Assembly: GCA_021203545.1 (NCBI GenBank)
Contig: JAJQAZ010000013.1
Span: forward strand, 1-64,000
Direction of reading: 5' to 3'
Source: Tannerellaceae bacterium
GTDB lineage: Bacteria > Bacteroidota > Bacteroidia > Bacteroidales > Tannerellaceae
DNA length: 64,000 nt
Under the pieces are notes generated by a model. It saw only the letters and a list, made by a program, of their open reading frames with translations, ran no database searches and was not told the origin of the DNA. The position numbers and the translations under genes are program-made. Below, piece after piece: positions 8,831 through 18,109 of the stretch. Position 1 is the stretch's first letter. Every line of letters starts with the position of its first letter.

Positions 8831-9010
8831 TGAGTAGTTATCACTCGCGTTGCTCGTTAGTAGTTAGCTCGTTACCTCGCAGTAGTTATCGTTCGCTCTG
8901 CTCACTAGTAGTCAAGAAGTTTTTATTTTTCTATTCCTACTTAACTACTAAGCCACTAAGTGGCTGATAACTTCTAACGAACGGAGTGAGTGCTGACTCC
9001 TTGACTACTT
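8831..9010. repeat. Tandem and inverted 26-bp units, amt/glnK gap
   Basis: Degenerate direct units start GTAGTTATC near 8833 and 8882; the second is nearly identical to the unit at 6276. They are followed by inverted units whose palindromic core AGCCACTTAGTGGCT differs from that at 6335 but keeps pairing, and by an inverted GTTCG/CGAAC arm at 8976-8996. Confidence 0.65.
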
Positions 9011-9016
9011 TATTTA

Positions 9017-9373
9017 TTATTTCTCACGTTCTGCATTGTAAAGTGCAATATCTCCTCTTTCGCCGGTACGAATCCTGATGGAGTCTTCAACAGGAATAAT
9101 AAAAATCCGTCCGTCTCCGATTTCACCGGTTTGGGCTGCACCTAAAAGTGCTTTCACCGTTTTTTCCACGTTTTTATCGCGTACTACAATAGAGACCAAT
9201 ATACGTTCAATACTGCTTGTATCATATACTACACCACGGTAAATACGTCCCTGGCGGGATTTTCCCACTCCTCTTACTTCATAATAAGAAAACCACTCTA
9301 TATCTGCTTCCATCAAGGCATCTTTGACATCCTCGAATTTGGTTCTACGTATAATTGCTTCAATCTTTTTCAT
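9017..9373 (-). CDS. glnK: Nitrogen regulatory protein P-II
   Basis: Small trimeric sensor of 2-oxoglutarate and energy state that controls Amt and nitrogen enzymes. At 118 residues it has the P-II length, starts MKKIEAIIRRTKFEDVKDAL and has the GRGKSRQG-like T-loop entry (VRGVGKSRQGRIYRG). The B-loop/C-terminal IGDGRIFIIPVEDSIRIRTGERG is the P-II signature. The T-loop has a Tyr in GRIYRGVVYDT that might be a modification site, but no uridylyltransferase is in the window. It lies upstream of amt in the same transcript, which fits the glnK-amt pair found in most bacteria. Confidence 0.95.
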   Translation of the reverse strand: MKKIEAIIRRTKFEDVKDALMEADIEWFSYYEVRGVGKSRQGRIYRGVVYDTSSIERILVSIVVRDKNVEKTVKALLGAAQTGEIGDGRIFIIPVEDSIRIRTGERGDIALYNAEREK

Positions 9374-9391
9374 AACTTATTTTCTATTTTT

Positions 9392-10096
9392 TCAGGCAAA
9401 AGGATTACAGGGCAGCCACCTGTCAGAGATGGTTGCGGTATAACATTCTATAAATACCGGTAGTGAAAAAGAGTCAGTTATCCTGATTGCTTTTTGGGCA
9501 CGTAATGAAACGGTAGAGAGGGCAAACCCAGAGGTTCCCGGGCGGTGGTACATTCCGGTCCAGGGTGATACTCCGATACCGGCTGTAAGATCTATTCCTT
9601 TTACACTGAAATCGTAAGTGGCTTCAATGAATGTAGAATAATCCAGATCTCCGTCCCGTTCTTTATCGAGTCCTCCGGCAAACATCGTACTCCAGGTAAG
9701 ACTCAAGGGAAGATTATCTCCAAAATAATAACCGATAGTACCTTCAAACGCGTGATTGTTTGTATAATCACCATACCTGGTACCTTCTCCTTCTGTCCAC
9801 CAATAATCGGTAACAGCCAAAGAGAGTCCATTTATTTCATAACCGAGTGTGATATCGAATTCTTTTACTGCAGTGGTAAAATCGGTTGATCCCCACAACT
9901 CCAGTGAAAATCCTTTGTAAGCGGCAGTCAAAGCGGGCTGGACAGAAGCAGGACTATTATCAGTTCCACGCCATACATATTTACTTACGATATCTACAGA
10001 TGGAATGATTTCGAAACTATCCTGGGCAAATGCCGGTATTGACATAATTATAGCCAATGTGAGTAATTTCACTCGTTTTAAATTCATTGTTTTCAT
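9392..10096 (-). CDS. TorF-family putative porin
   Basis: Predicted small outer-membrane beta-barrel of the TorF family (TIGR02001), often found with glnK-amt. The N-terminus MKTMNLKRVKLLTLAIIMSIPAFAQ is a signal peptide. The mature part begins FEIIPSVDIVSKYVWRGTD, with the family segment SKYVWRG, and alternates short polar turns with amphipathic strands. The C-terminal end (ECYTATISDRWLPCNPFA) lacks the aromatic strand ending I would expect of a barrel, so an undetected frameshift in the last 20 codons is possible. It is encoded 19 bases upstream of glnK, between dapL and glnK, and may admit nitrogenous solutes. Confidence 0.75.
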   Translation of the reverse strand: MKTMNLKRVKLLTLAIIMSIPAFAQDSFEIIPSVDIVSKYVWRGTDNSPASVQPALTAAYKGFSLELWGSTDFTTAVKEFDITLGYEINGLSLAVTDYWWTEGEGTRYGDYTNNHAFEGTIGYYFGDNLPLSLTWSTMFAGGLDKERDGDLDYSTFIEATYDFSVKGIDLTAGIGVSPWTGMYHRPGTSGFALSTVSLRAQKAIRITDSFSLPVFIECYTATISDRWLPCNPFA

Positions 10097-10178
10097 TTTT
10101 CGCTCTGTTTTTTAATAACCTAAAAACCTAATTACCTTGCCACTCTGTCCTTGCCGGCAGAAGTTCTGGAATGGCTTT

Positions 10179-11408
10179 TTATAGCAACCACTTTCTCAGC
10201 CTGGCCATGGCTTCAATTGTGTCTTCTCTGTCACCAAATCCGGTTAACCGGAAATAACCTTCCCCGCTGGGACCGAATCCCACCCCGGGAGTTCCTACGA
10301 TTTTTACTTCGTACAATAATTTATCAAAGAATTTCCAGGAGGACAGTCCATCCGGACATTTGAGCCACAGGTATGGAGCGTTTTCGCCTCCATATACTTT
10401 CAGCCCACATTCTTCAAGCCCTTTTTTCATGATCCCTGCATTTGTCATATAATAATCGATCAATTCTTTTACCTGTTGTTTTCCCTCGGGCGAGTAAATG
10501 GCTTCGGCTCCCCGTTGAGTGATGTAACTTGTACCATTGAATTTTGTACTCTGGCGACGACCCCATAATTTATTGAGTGATATTTTTTCGCCATCCAGTG
10601 TAAATCCGTTTAATTCTTTAGGTACTACAGTATATCCGCAACGGATACCTGTAAATCCTGCTGTTTTGGAATAACTCCGGAATTCGATCGCTACTTTTTT
10701 CGCACCTTTTATTTCATAAATGGAATGTGGAATATCCGGATCCTGTATATAGGCTTCGTAAGCGGCATCGTACATTATTAATACATCGTTGGCCAATGCA
10801 TAATTTACCCATTTTTTTAACTCCTGTTTGGTAAGAGTTGTTCCGGTCGGATTATTCGGATAACACAGATAAAGAATATCGACTCTCCGGCCGGGCAGAT
10901 CCGGTATAAAATTATTTTCCGCAGTACACGGAATGTATACAACATCGCTCCATTTTCCATTTTCGAGTACGCCTGTACGACCACTCATGACGTTTGCATC
11001 AATGTATGCCGGATAAACGGGATCTATTAGACCAATACTATTATCGTGTCTTAATATATCTCCGATATTACCTGTGTCACTTTTTGCACCATCACCGATA
11101 AATACTTCACCCGGTTCTATAAATACCCCCCGGCTGGCATAATCGTTTTTTATAATCGCATCAATTAAAAACGAGTATCCGTGATCAGGACCGTATCCGC
11201 GGAAAGTATCTTTGCTTCCCATTTCGTCGACAGCCTTATGCATAGCTTCCCTCACGGCTGCCGGAAGCGGTTGGGTAGCATCCCCGATACCCATACGGAT
11301 TATTTTATCTTTTGGATGAGTTACCTTAAAGCTATTTACTTTTCTTGCTATATCAGAAAAGAGGTAGCTATTGGATAACTTCGTAAAATGTTCATTAATC
11401 AGTGCCAT
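10179..11408 (-). CDS. dapL: LL-diaminopimelate aminotransferase
   Basis: PLP enzyme converting tetrahydrodipicolinate directly to LL-2,6-diaminopimelate with glutamate as amino donor, a short cut in lysine and peptidoglycan synthesis. The 409-residue protein begins MALINEHFTKLSNSYLFSDI, the DapL N-terminus. It contains IRMGIGDATQPLP, the fold-type I CYPNNPTGT motif and the PLP-lysine motif SYSKTAGFTGIRCGY. The next gene upstream is dapF, so the two DAP steps are consecutive and cotranscribed, feeding into the nitrogen genes downstream. Confidence 0.96.
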   Translation of the reverse strand: MALINEHFTKLSNSYLFSDIARKVNSFKVTHPKDKIIRMGIGDATQPLPAAVREAMHKAVDEMGSKDTFRGYGPDHGYSFLIDAIIKNDYASRGVFIEPGEVFIGDGAKSDTGNIGDILRHDNSIGLIDPVYPAYIDANVMSGRTGVLENGKWSDVVYIPCTAENNFIPDLPGRRVDILYLCYPNNPTGTTLTKQELKKWVNYALANDVLIMYDAAYEAYIQDPDIPHSIYEIKGAKKVAIEFRSYSKTAGFTGIRCGYTVVPKELNGFTLDGEKISLNKLWGRRQSTKFNGTSYITQRGAEAIYSPEGKQQVKELIDYYMTNAGIMKKGLEECGLKVYGGENAPYLWLKCPDGLSSWKFFDKLLYEVKIVGTPGVGFGPSGEGYFRLTGFGDREDTIEAMARLRKWLL

Positions 11409-11453
11409 ACTCAGTCTGTTGTTTTATGTGTTTGCGTTGTGTTTGTGTTGTAT

Positions 11454-12263
11454 TTATAACCGGATAGACCCTTCAAAAACGATCGTTGCACCTCCGGTCA
11501 TAAAAACCGTATCTTTTTCTTTATCCCATTGGATTGTTAAAGGTCCTCCGTCCATTATAAGAGTACTGGTTTCCCCGGCTCTGCCGGTTACTGCCGCAGC
11601 AACAGCCGATGCGCATGCTCCTGTGCCGCAGGCCTGTGTTATACCGGAACCTCTTTCCCATACACGCATCCGGAGCCTGTCTTTCTCTGTTACCTGTACA
11701 AATTCTACATTTGTACGATCCGGGAAATCAGGATGGTTTTCTAATTGAGGACCCACTTTTTCTAATTCAACGTCACAGATGTCGTCTACAAATATAACGA
11801 AATGAGGATTACCTATGGAAACAATCGTACCGGTAAATTCACCGGCTTCTACCTGTAGTTTCTTATCAATCTGCTCAATAACAGGTGCCCCCATATCCAC
11901 TGTGATCTCTTCGACTTTTTCGTTCCGGATTTTAAGATTTACTTTTTTTATTCCGGACAAAGTTTCTAAAGTAATACTATTTTTACCGGTGAGACCTTTT
12001 TCATATACATATTTTCCAATACACCGGGTTGCGTTTCCACACATCATGGCTTCGGAACCGTCGGCATTGAATATACGCATACTAAAATCAGCTATATCAG
12101 ATTTACCTATCAGAACCAATCCGTCGGAAGCAATCCCGGTATGGGGCTTACTCCATGCGACTGCTAATTTTTCCGGTTCTGTTAATGTATAGAGCAGCGT
12201 ATTTACATAAATGTAATCATTTCCCGCTCCATGCATTTTTGTAAATTTGATTTCCTGTGTCAT
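11454..12263 (-). CDS. dapF: Diaminopimelate epimerase
   Basis: PLP-independent epimerase of LL- to meso-diaminopimelate. Both catalytic cysteines are in place: MMCGNATRC near residue 74 and the second in ACGTGACAS near residue 213. The N-terminus [13 protein letters not shown] is the family signature, and the length of 269 is normal. It is the first gene of the minus-strand block. A -7 element lies just upstream at 12312, and a 45-base gap leads to dapL. Confidence 0.96.
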   Translation of the reverse strand: MTQEIKFTKMHGAGNDYIYVNTLLYTLTEPEKLAVAWSKPHTGIASDGLVLIGKSDIADFSMRIFNADGSEAMMCGNATRCIGKYVYEKGLTGKNSITLETLSGIKKVNLKIRNEKVEEITVDMGAPVIEQIDKKLQVEAGEFTGTIVSIGNPHFVIFVDDICDVELEKVGPQLENHPDFPDRTNVEFVQVTEKDRLRMRVWERGSGITQACGTGACASAVAAAVTGRAGETSTLIMDGGPLTIQWDKEKDTVFMTGGATIVFEGSIRL

Positions 12264-12311
12264 TTTTACTTATAATTGTTGATTGTTGTGACCTTTTGTT
12301 TTATTACACTG

Positions 12312-12319
12312 CAAATATA
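12312..12319 (-). promoter_or_regulatory. -7 element of the dapF-dapL-nitrogen operon
   Basis: On the minus strand TATATTTG matches TAnnTTTG, about 49 bases before the dapF start. I see no convincing TTTG at the -33 position. Confidence 0.45.
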
Positions 12320-12505
12320 TATCTATTTGACAGAATAAAAAGCATTTCAAAGTCCAAATGTTCAATAAATAATACACCATATATCAATTTAACATCCAAA
12401 GAGGTGTTTCTTGTTACAATTTATAAGATAACAACCCCGGAATTTTGATTTTCGTTATGGTGTCCAAAAGAAAGCAACACATCCTGTGCGATCCCGGAGA
12501 GAGAG

Positions 12506-13369
12506 TTAATTGTTGATTTGTTGTATCCGGGCAGCGACTTTTTCCATTAGCCATTTGGGGGTGGAGGTGGCCCCGCAGACACCTACTGTCCGGACAAATG
12601 AGGGAAGAGGTTCGGTTATTTCCTCTACATCGGAAATAAAACAGGTATTTACATTTTCTTTTTTACAGGCTTCAAATAGTAACCGTCCGTTTGAACTTTT
12701 CTTTCCGGCTACGAAATATATCCAATCGTGTTGTAATGCAAATTGTTTTAACTGCGGTAAACGATTAGCCACCTGCCGGCATATGGTGTCGTGGTATTCA
12801 AATAGTTCTTTGTTGCAGATACGTTCCTGTATGGCGCTGATTATCTGTTGAAATCCATCAAGCGGTTTAGTTGTCTGAGAAAATAAAATGATCCGGCGGG
12901 TAAAATCCAGGTGTTCGAGGTCTCCGGGGTGTTCAATAACAATTGCTTTTCCTTCTGTTTGCCCAACCAATCCGTTTACTTCCGCATGCCCTATTTTGCC
13001 GTAAATAACAATTTGAGTCTGTTCGCCCTGTTGTTCGTAGCAGGCTTTTATCTTTTTCTGCAAACGCAGAACAACCGGGCAGGTAGCGTCAATAATCTCT
13101 ATTCCGTTTAATTTTGCAATCTCATAGGTTTGGGGAGGCTCACCATGGGCCCTTAACAGCACTTTACAGTTCTTTAACCGGGCGAAACGGGAATGGTCGA
13201 TTGTTTTCAGGCCGGCATCGTTCAGTCTGTTTACTTCCAGACTATTATGAACAATATCGCCCAAACAATATAATACCTGATCCTGTGTTAACTCCTGCTC
13301 CGCTTTTTCTATGGCGTTAACCACACCAAAACAGAATCCGGACCGATTGTCAATTTCAACTTTCACCAT
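12506..13369 (-). CDS. ispH: 4-hydroxy-3-methylbut-2-enyl diphosphate reductase
   Basis: Last step of the MEP isoprenoid pathway, producing IPP and DMAPP with an iron-sulfur cluster. The three cluster cysteines are visible in SGFCFGV near residue 13, IIDATCPVV near residue 96 and [10 protein letters not shown] near residue 265. The family's [13 protein letters not shown] and [11 protein letters not shown] blocks are present. At 287 residues it is a standard-length IspH. The start overlaps the end of cmk by 14 bases, so the two genes are translationally coupled. Confidence 0.95.
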   Translation of the reverse strand: MVKVEIDNRSGFCFGVVNAIEKAEQELTQDQVLYCLGDIVHNSLEVNRLNDAGLKTIDHSRFARLKNCKVLLRAHGEPPQTYEIAKLNGIEIIDATCPVVLRLQKKIKACYEQQGEQTQIVIYGKIGHAEVNGLVGQTEGKAIVIEHPGDLEHLDFTRRIILFSQTTKPLDGFQQIISAIQERICNKELFEYHDTICRQVANRLPQLKQFALQHDWIYFVAGKKSSNGRLLFEACKKENVNTCFISDVEEITEPLPSFVRTVGVCGATSTPKWLMEKVAARIQQINN

Positions 13370-14060
13370 TTATTTGCTCTATGCGGTTTCTATATTGAGT
13401 TAACAACCACTTTTTTTGTTCTTCTATTGTCATATCCGAATTATCCAGCACCAAAGCATCGGCAGCCTGCCGCAAAGGGCTATCTTCGCGGGTGGAATCT
13501 ATCCTGTCTCTTTCCACCACATTTGCCAAGACCTGTTCATAGGTAACCGATTCTCCTTTGGCCAGTAATTCATCTACCCGTCTTTTGGCCCGTACTTCAG
13601 GACTGGCTGTGATAAATAGTTTTAGTTCGGCATCCGGGAAAACAACAGTTCCTATATCACGACCGTCCATTACAATTGCTTTCTCTTTTCCCATAGCCTG
13701 CTGTTGTTTAACCAGTGCTTTGCGTACATAAGGCAACGCTGCAATTTTACTGACATTGTCTGAAACCTGCATGGTTCTGATCTTATTTTCTACATTTTGA
13801 CCATTCAGATAGGTATCAGGGCGGCCGGTAGCCGGGTTATATTGTAACCGTATTTCTATCCCGGGTAATAGAGTTTTCAGTTTTTCTTCATTTAATTCTC
13901 CGTTTGATACTAATCCGTTTTCTATGCAGTAGAGGGTAACTGCTCTATACATAGCCCCTGTATCAATATATGTATAGCCGATTTCCCGTGCCAGGTCTTT
14001 TGCCATTGTACTTTTACCCCCGGATGAATGTCCGTCTATCGCAATTATTATATTCTTCAT
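13356..14060 (-). CDS. cmk: Cytidylate kinase
   Basis: Phosphorylates CMP and dCMP to the diphosphates. The P-loop is [15 protein letters not shown] at residues 10-24, followed by [14 protein letters not shown], the CMP-binding [13 protein letters not shown] block and [13 protein letters not shown] in the lid. The length of 234 is normal. It is the promoter-proximal gene of a cmk-ispH pair and is transcribed divergently from tonB across a 214-bp gap. Confidence 0.94.
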   Translation of the reverse strand: MKNIIIAIDGHSSGGKSTMAKDLAREIGYTYIDTGAMYRAVTLYCIENGLVSNGELNEEKLKTLLPGIEIRLQYNPATGRPDTYLNGQNVENKIRTMQVSDNVSKIAALPYVRKALVKQQQAMGKEKAIVMDGRDIGTVVFPDAELKLFITASPEVRAKRRVDELLAKGESVTYEQVLANVVERDRIDSTREDSPLRQAADALVLDNSDMTIEEQKKWLLTQYRNRIEQINGES

Positions 14061-14234
14061 CTTCGCTTACACTATATAATTAAAGTATACTTCATAAAAA
14101 ACATTCAAAGATACACCTTCTGAAAAAACTATTTTGTATTCAAACCTATTTTATTTAAAGATTACAGGAAAGAGAAAAATGATGTTTTTTTAAGTATTTA
14201 ATTCTCTAAATGAATTGTAATACAAAATTATTTG

Positions 14235-14242
14235 TATTTTTG
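14235..14242 (+). promoter_or_regulatory. -7 element of tonB copy 1
   Basis: TATTTTTG fits TAnnTTTG 33 bases before the start. TTG at 14215-14217 could be the -33 element with a 17-bp spacer. Confidence 0.5.
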
Positions 14243-14274
14243 TGAATTGAGAAACACATAAAACATTATAGAAT

Positions 14275-14964
14275 ATGGAAATTAAGAAATCACCAAAGGC
14301 CGACCTGGAAAAGGGGAAAACGCTCAGCATACTGATGGGCGCTGTTGTGGCTTTAGCCGTGATGTTCGTTGGTTTCGAATGGGGAACCCGCGATATTCAG
14401 GTTGTAAAGTATGAGGGTGTGGCCGACATTATCGCCGAGGAAGAAATTGAAATTACAATTCCGGACGATGCTCCGCCTCCACCTCCACCTCCTCCTGCTC
14501 CGGTAGTAGTAGAAGAGTTGAACATTGTGGAAGATGATGTTGAGCTGGAACAACAGGAAATTCTGTCTACTGAAGATGACCAAACCAGTGCACAGGTTGA
14601 AGCCTATGTTCCGCCCGCAGCTGTTGAAGAAGAAGAAGAATCCAGTACACAGATCTTTACTGTGGTAGAAGAGATGCCGGAATTCCCCGGTGGAGACCAG
14701 GAGCTTCTGAAATTTATCAACCGCTCTGTAAAATATCCGGTTATCGCACAGGAAAACGGTATCCAGGGGCGTGTAGTATGTACCTTCACCGTTAACCAGG
14801 ATGGTAGTGTGGTAGATACTGAAGTTGTGCGTGGTATTGACCCGTCGCTTGATAAAGAAGCATTGCGTGTAATTGGTACGATGCCTAAATGGAAACCCGG
14901 TAAACAAAGAGGTAAACCGGTACGGGTTCGTTACACATTACCGATTGTATTCAGATTACAGTAA
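14275..14964 (+). CDS. tonB: TonB energy-transducer, copy 1
   Basis: Periplasm-spanning protein that passes proton-motive energy from ExbB/ExbD to outer-membrane TonB-dependent receptors. There is a cytoplasmic N-terminus, one membrane segment at about residues 20-40 (LSILMGAVVALAVMFVGFEW) and a proline-rich stretch at 62-75 (PDDAPPPPPPPPAP). An acidic spacer leads to a TonB C-terminal domain at about 145-229 (FPGGDQELLKFINRSVKYP). It is 229 residues, the same length as its neighbour copy 2, and the C-terminal domains are nearly identical. It has its own promoter and a strong terminator. Confidence 0.92.
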   Translation: MEIKKSPKADLEKGKTLSILMGAVVALAVMFVGFEWGTRDIQVVKYEGVADIIAEEEIEITIPDDAPPPPPPPPAPVVVEELNIVEDDVELEQQEILSTEDDQTSAQVEAYVPPAAVEEEEESSTQIFTVVEEMPEFPGGDQELLKFINRSVKYPVIAQENGIQGRVVCTFTVNQDGSVVDTEVVRGIDPSLDKEALRVIGTMPKWKPGKQRGKPVRVRYTLPIVFRLQ

Positions 14965-14984
14965 TATTTCACAATATACGTAAG

Positions 14985-15019
14985 AAAGGGCTGCTCTCAT
15001 CACAGAGCAGCCCTTTTTT
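14985..15019 (+). terminator. Terminator of tonB copy 1
   Basis: AAAGGGCTGCTCT pairs with AGAGCAGCCCTTT around a CATCAC loop, followed by six T. Confidence 0.85.
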
Positions 15020-15180
15020 ATATCTAACCCCAACTTGTTAAAATAACAAAAAATACATCTTTTATTCTTCCCTGTTTATGGAAATAAGGAAATCAAATGG
15101 ATCCCTTAAATAAGAAAGCATCTTTATATCATCTGAAAAGATGTTTTTATTTCAAGTTAAACCATTTAAATAGAAACAGT

Positions 15181-15870
15181 ATGGAAGTAAAAAAATCTCC
15201 AAACGCAAATCTGGAAAAAAGCAAATCGCTAAGTGTCCTGATGGGATTAATCGTTGCTCTTTCCATTGTATTTGTAAGCTTTGAATGGGGAACCAGAGAG
15301 ATTCAGGTTGCCCAAAGAGACTTCTCCGGCGAAATTCTTGTAGAGGAAGAACTCATTTACAACATACCGGAAGATGTGCCGCCTCCACCACCGCCCCCCC
15401 CAACACCTGTAGTGGCTGAAGAATTAAATGTTGTAGATGACAATGTCGATTTGGAACAACACGAAATTCTATCATCTGAAGATGACCAAAACAGTGGCCA
15501 GCCTGAACATTTTGCTCCGCCTGCAATAGTAGATGATGAGGAAGAATCTACTGATCAGATTTTTAGAATTGTAGAAGAGATGCCGGTATTTCCGGGTGGA
15601 GAGCAGGAGCTACTGCGATTCATCAACAAATCTGTGAAATATCCGGTAATCGCACAGGAAAACGGTATCCAGGGACGTGTTATATGTACTTTTACCGTTA
15701 ATCAGGATGGCAGTGTGGTAGATGCTGAAGTAGTTCGTGGCATTGATCCTTCACTTGATAAAGAAGCATTGCGGGTAATAGGTGTTATGCCCAAATGGCA
15801 ACCGGGTAAACAAAGAGGGAAACCGGTACGGGCAAGATACACTCTACCTATAGTATTCAGGCTGCAATAA
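15181..15870 (+). CDS. TonB energy-transducer, copy 2
   Basis: Tandem paralog of the preceding gene with the same order: membrane segment at about residues 20-40, proline-rich segment EDVPPPPPPPPTP, acidic spacer and TonB C-terminal domain ending RYTLPIVFRLQ. The start is placed at 15181 (MEVKKSPNANLEKSKSLSV), not at the upstream in-frame ATG at 15097. This aligns it with copy 1 over its full 229 residues. The C-terminal halves are much closer to each other than the linkers, as expected after duplication with purifying selection on the receptor-contact domain. It may serve a different ExbB/D set or receptor group. Confidence 0.88.
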   Translation: MEVKKSPNANLEKSKSLSVLMGLIVALSIVFVSFEWGTREIQVAQRDFSGEILVEEELIYNIPEDVPPPPPPPPTPVVAEELNVVDDNVDLEQHEILSSEDDQNSGQPEHFAPPAIVDDEEESTDQIFRIVEEMPVFPGGEQELLRFINKSVKYPVIAQENGIQGRVICTFTVNQDGSVVDAEVVRGIDPSLDKEALRVIGVMPKWQPGKQRGKPVRARYTLPIVFRLQ

Positions 15871-15936
15871 ACTTTTCATTTGTGTGTTCAATACTAATTC
15901 TTATTTGTTGTTATATACTCTCTAAAAATTACAATT

Positions 15937-15963
15937 ATGGAAGTAAGAAAACATTCCGGTTAA
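15937..15963 (+). pseudogene. Possible remnant of a third tonB start (9 codons)
   Basis: ATGGAAGTAAGAAAACATTC begins a reading frame MEVRKHSG followed by a stop. It resembles the N-termini MEIKKSP and MEVKKSP of the two tonB copies just upstream. It could be a decayed third copy or chance. Confidence 0.25.
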
Positions 15964-16032
15964 TTAAATAATCCGGCCGGAACGACTGATAATCGGAGCC
16001 TTTTTTATAGATTTGTAAATAAAAAGAGGTAA

Positions 16033-17007
16033 ATGTATACTTTTAAAGAGATATCAGATAGAATCGAAGCAGAAGTGGAGCAACTCCGGTTCCCCTATTC
16101 CCCGGAGAGTTTATATACTCCGATTGAATATATACTCTCCCTGGGGGGAAAAAGAGTCCGGCCGGCATTGACATTGATTGGATGTAATATATTTAACGAT
16201 TCTGTAGAGGATTCGGTTCAGGCAGCACTGGCATTGGAGGTATTTCATAATTTTACGCTGTTGCACGATGATTTAATGGACCAGGCTGATATACGGAGAG
16301 GACAACCAACCGTCCATAGAAAATGGGATGCCAATACAGCTATTCTTTCCGGTGATGCCATGTTAATTGTAGCTTACCGGTTGATAACAGAAATCCGGAA
16401 TCCACAAACCCCTCTTTTTATCAAACTATTTTCGGACATGGCACTGGAAATATGCGGAGGACAACAATATGATATGAAGTTTGAAAACCGGACAGATGTT
16501 ACAGAGGAAGAGTATCTGGAAATGATTCGCCTCAAAACAGCGGTTTTGTTAGGTACAGCGTTAAAAATCGGAGCATTAAGTGGAGGAGCAACGCCTGAGC
16601 AGGCTGACCTGTTATACGAATATGGAATCAACATCGGCCTGGCTTTCCAACTGAAAGACGATTTACTGGATACTTATGGTGATGCGGCGACTTTCGGGAA
16701 AAATATTGGAGGTGATATCCTTTGTAATAAAAAAACATATCTGTTGATCAATGCATTACAAATGGCAACTGCGGCTCAATATACTGAATTATTAAACTGG
16801 ATGGACAAAAAACAGTTCAATCCGGAAGAAAAAATCCGGGCTGTGAGATCAGTATACGATGAGTTGAACATTCAGCGTCTTTGTGAAAATAAGATCGAAA
16901 GTTATTATAAAAATGCACAGGAAATTCTTCAGTCACCCTTACTTCCCCAGGGACGTTTATCCGTACTATCAGAAGTAAGTAATAAACTGATGTTCAGAGA
17001 ATCTTAA
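16033..17007 (+). CDS. Polyprenyl (octaprenyl-type) diphosphate synthase
   Basis: Trans-prenyl chain elongating enzyme using IPP. The first aspartate-rich motif is DDLMDQAD (near residue 87) and the second is DDLLD (near residue 211), with GGKRVRPALTL near residue 39 and a FQLKDDLLDTYGD block. The length of 324 fits long-chain (menaquinone side chain or short isoprenoid) synthases; the chain-length pocket cannot be read with confidence. tatD starts 3 bases after its stop, forming a two-gene operon. Confidence 0.9.
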   Translation: MYTFKEISDRIEAEVEQLRFPYSPESLYTPIEYILSLGGKRVRPALTLIGCNIFNDSVEDSVQAALALEVFHNFTLLHDDLMDQADIRRGQPTVHRKWDANTAILSGDAMLIVAYRLITEIRNPQTPLFIKLFSDMALEICGGQQYDMKFENRTDVTEEEYLEMIRLKTAVLLGTALKIGALSGGATPEQADLLYEYGINIGLAFQLKDDLLDTYGDAATFGKNIGGDILCNKKTYLLINALQMATAAQYTELLNWMDKKQFNPEEKIRAVRSVYDELNIQRLCENKIESYYKNAQEILQSPLLPQGRLSVLSEVSNKLMFRES

Positions 17008-17009
17008 GT

Positions 17010-17786
17010 ATGAAGATCGTCGATACACATTGCCATTTATATCTGGAAGAGTTCAGTCAGGATGTAGATGAAGTAATTGCTTCCGCCCGGCAAAATAATA
17101 TCAGCCATATTATTTTACCAAATGTAGATACAACGACAGTTGCTGATCTCTTTAAGCTGACAGAACAGTATCCGGACTATTTTTATCCTCTGTTAGGACT
17201 TCACCCTACAAGTGTGGGCGATTCTTACAAAAAAGACTTACAGGTAATAGAGAACTATATTTCGCAGCATACTATATATGGTATAGGTGAAATAGGCATT
17301 GACCTGTATTGGGATAAAACCTATAAGAAAGAACAGATTATTGTATTCGAAGAACAATTAAGATGGAGTCTGGACCTGAACCTACCGGTATCTATTCATA
17401 CCCGGGAAGCGTTTCCGGAAGTAATAGAGAGCCTATATAAAGTAGGACCGGAAAAGTTGAAAGGAGTTTTCCACAGCTTCACCGGAACGATAGAAGACCT
17501 AAAAGAGATAAATAAACTCCCGGGATTCTTTATTGGAATAAACGGGGTGATTACTTTTAAGAATTCAGATTTATCTTCTGTTATAAAAGAAACCAGGCTT
17601 AAGAAAATTGTTCTTGAAACCGATGCACCTTATCTTGCCCCGGTACCTTTCCGGGGAAAAAGAAATGAACCGGTTCATTTATGGAATACGGCAAAAAAGG
17701 TTGCAGAAAGCCTGGAAACAGATATAAAAATGATAGCTGAACAAACCTCTAAAAACGCTTTAGAGCTGTTTGGGATTACGAAGTAG
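17010..17786 (+). CDS. tatD: TatD-family metal-dependent hydrolase/DNase
   Basis: TIM-barrel metallo-hydrolase of the TatD family, implicated in DNA 3' end processing and quality control. Metal ligands are visible in DTHCHLYLEEF (residues 4-14), IGEIGIDLYW near 91-100, PVSIHTREA near 129, GVFHSFTG near 153 and ETDAPYLAP near 205. The length of 258 is normal. It is translationally close to the prenyl synthase upstream, 3 bases away. Confidence 0.92.
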   Translation: MKIVDTHCHLYLEEFSQDVDEVIASARQNNISHIILPNVDTTTVADLFKLTEQYPDYFYPLLGLHPTSVGDSYKKDLQVIENYISQHTIYGIGEIGIDLYWDKTYKKEQIIVFEEQLRWSLDLNLPVSIHTREAFPEVIESLYKVGPEKLKGVFHSFTGTIEDLKEINKLPGFFIGINGVITFKNSDLSSVIKETRLKKIVLETDAPYLAPVPFRGKRNEPVHLWNTAKKVAESLETDIKMIAEQTSKNALELFGITK

Positions 17787-17881
17787 AGTGTTTTATACAC
17801 TATCTTTTATACAAGTCGGAAATTTCTGGGAGTATATGATGATTTTATCAATCAAAAACTTTAGATTTGTAGACTAAAACA

Positions 17882-17910
17882 TTTGCAATTGGGATTTTTT
17901 TCGTATTTTG
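17882..17910 (+). promoter_or_regulatory. Promoter of tRNA-Ser
   Basis: TTTG at 17882-17885 and TATTTTG at 17904-17910 lie 34 bases upstream of the tRNA. The match to TAnnTTTG is one base short. Confidence 0.45.
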
Positions 17911-17943
17911 CGCTCGTTTTATAGGAGATGGTGCCTGATTTTT

Positions 17944-18031
17944 GGAGAGATGCTCGAGTGGCTGAAGAGGCACGCCTGGAAAGCGTGTATACGCCTAAAG
18001 CGTATCGCGGGTTCGAATCCCGCTCTCTCCG
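17944..18031 (+). tRNA. tRNA-Ser (anticodon GGA)
   Basis: An 88-nt class II tRNA. The acceptor stem GGAGAGA/TCTCTCC has discriminator G. The anticodon stem CACGC/GCGTG encloses loop CTGGAAA. The long variable arm and the T-arm GGGTTCGAATCCC are present. CCA is not encoded. It fills most of the 17787-18109 gap. Confidence 0.97.
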
Positions 18032-18109
18032 CTTAAAAACATACCATGAATATTAACAACAAAAAAATAAAACAAATAAGAATTATTAATCTTAAAAATT
18101 GAACACACA

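Noticed and set aside
9392..9460. A frameshift at the C-terminus of the TorF-like protein
   Set aside because: The final residues look atypical, but no alternative frame gives a convincing barrel strand and there is no homopolymer at the site.
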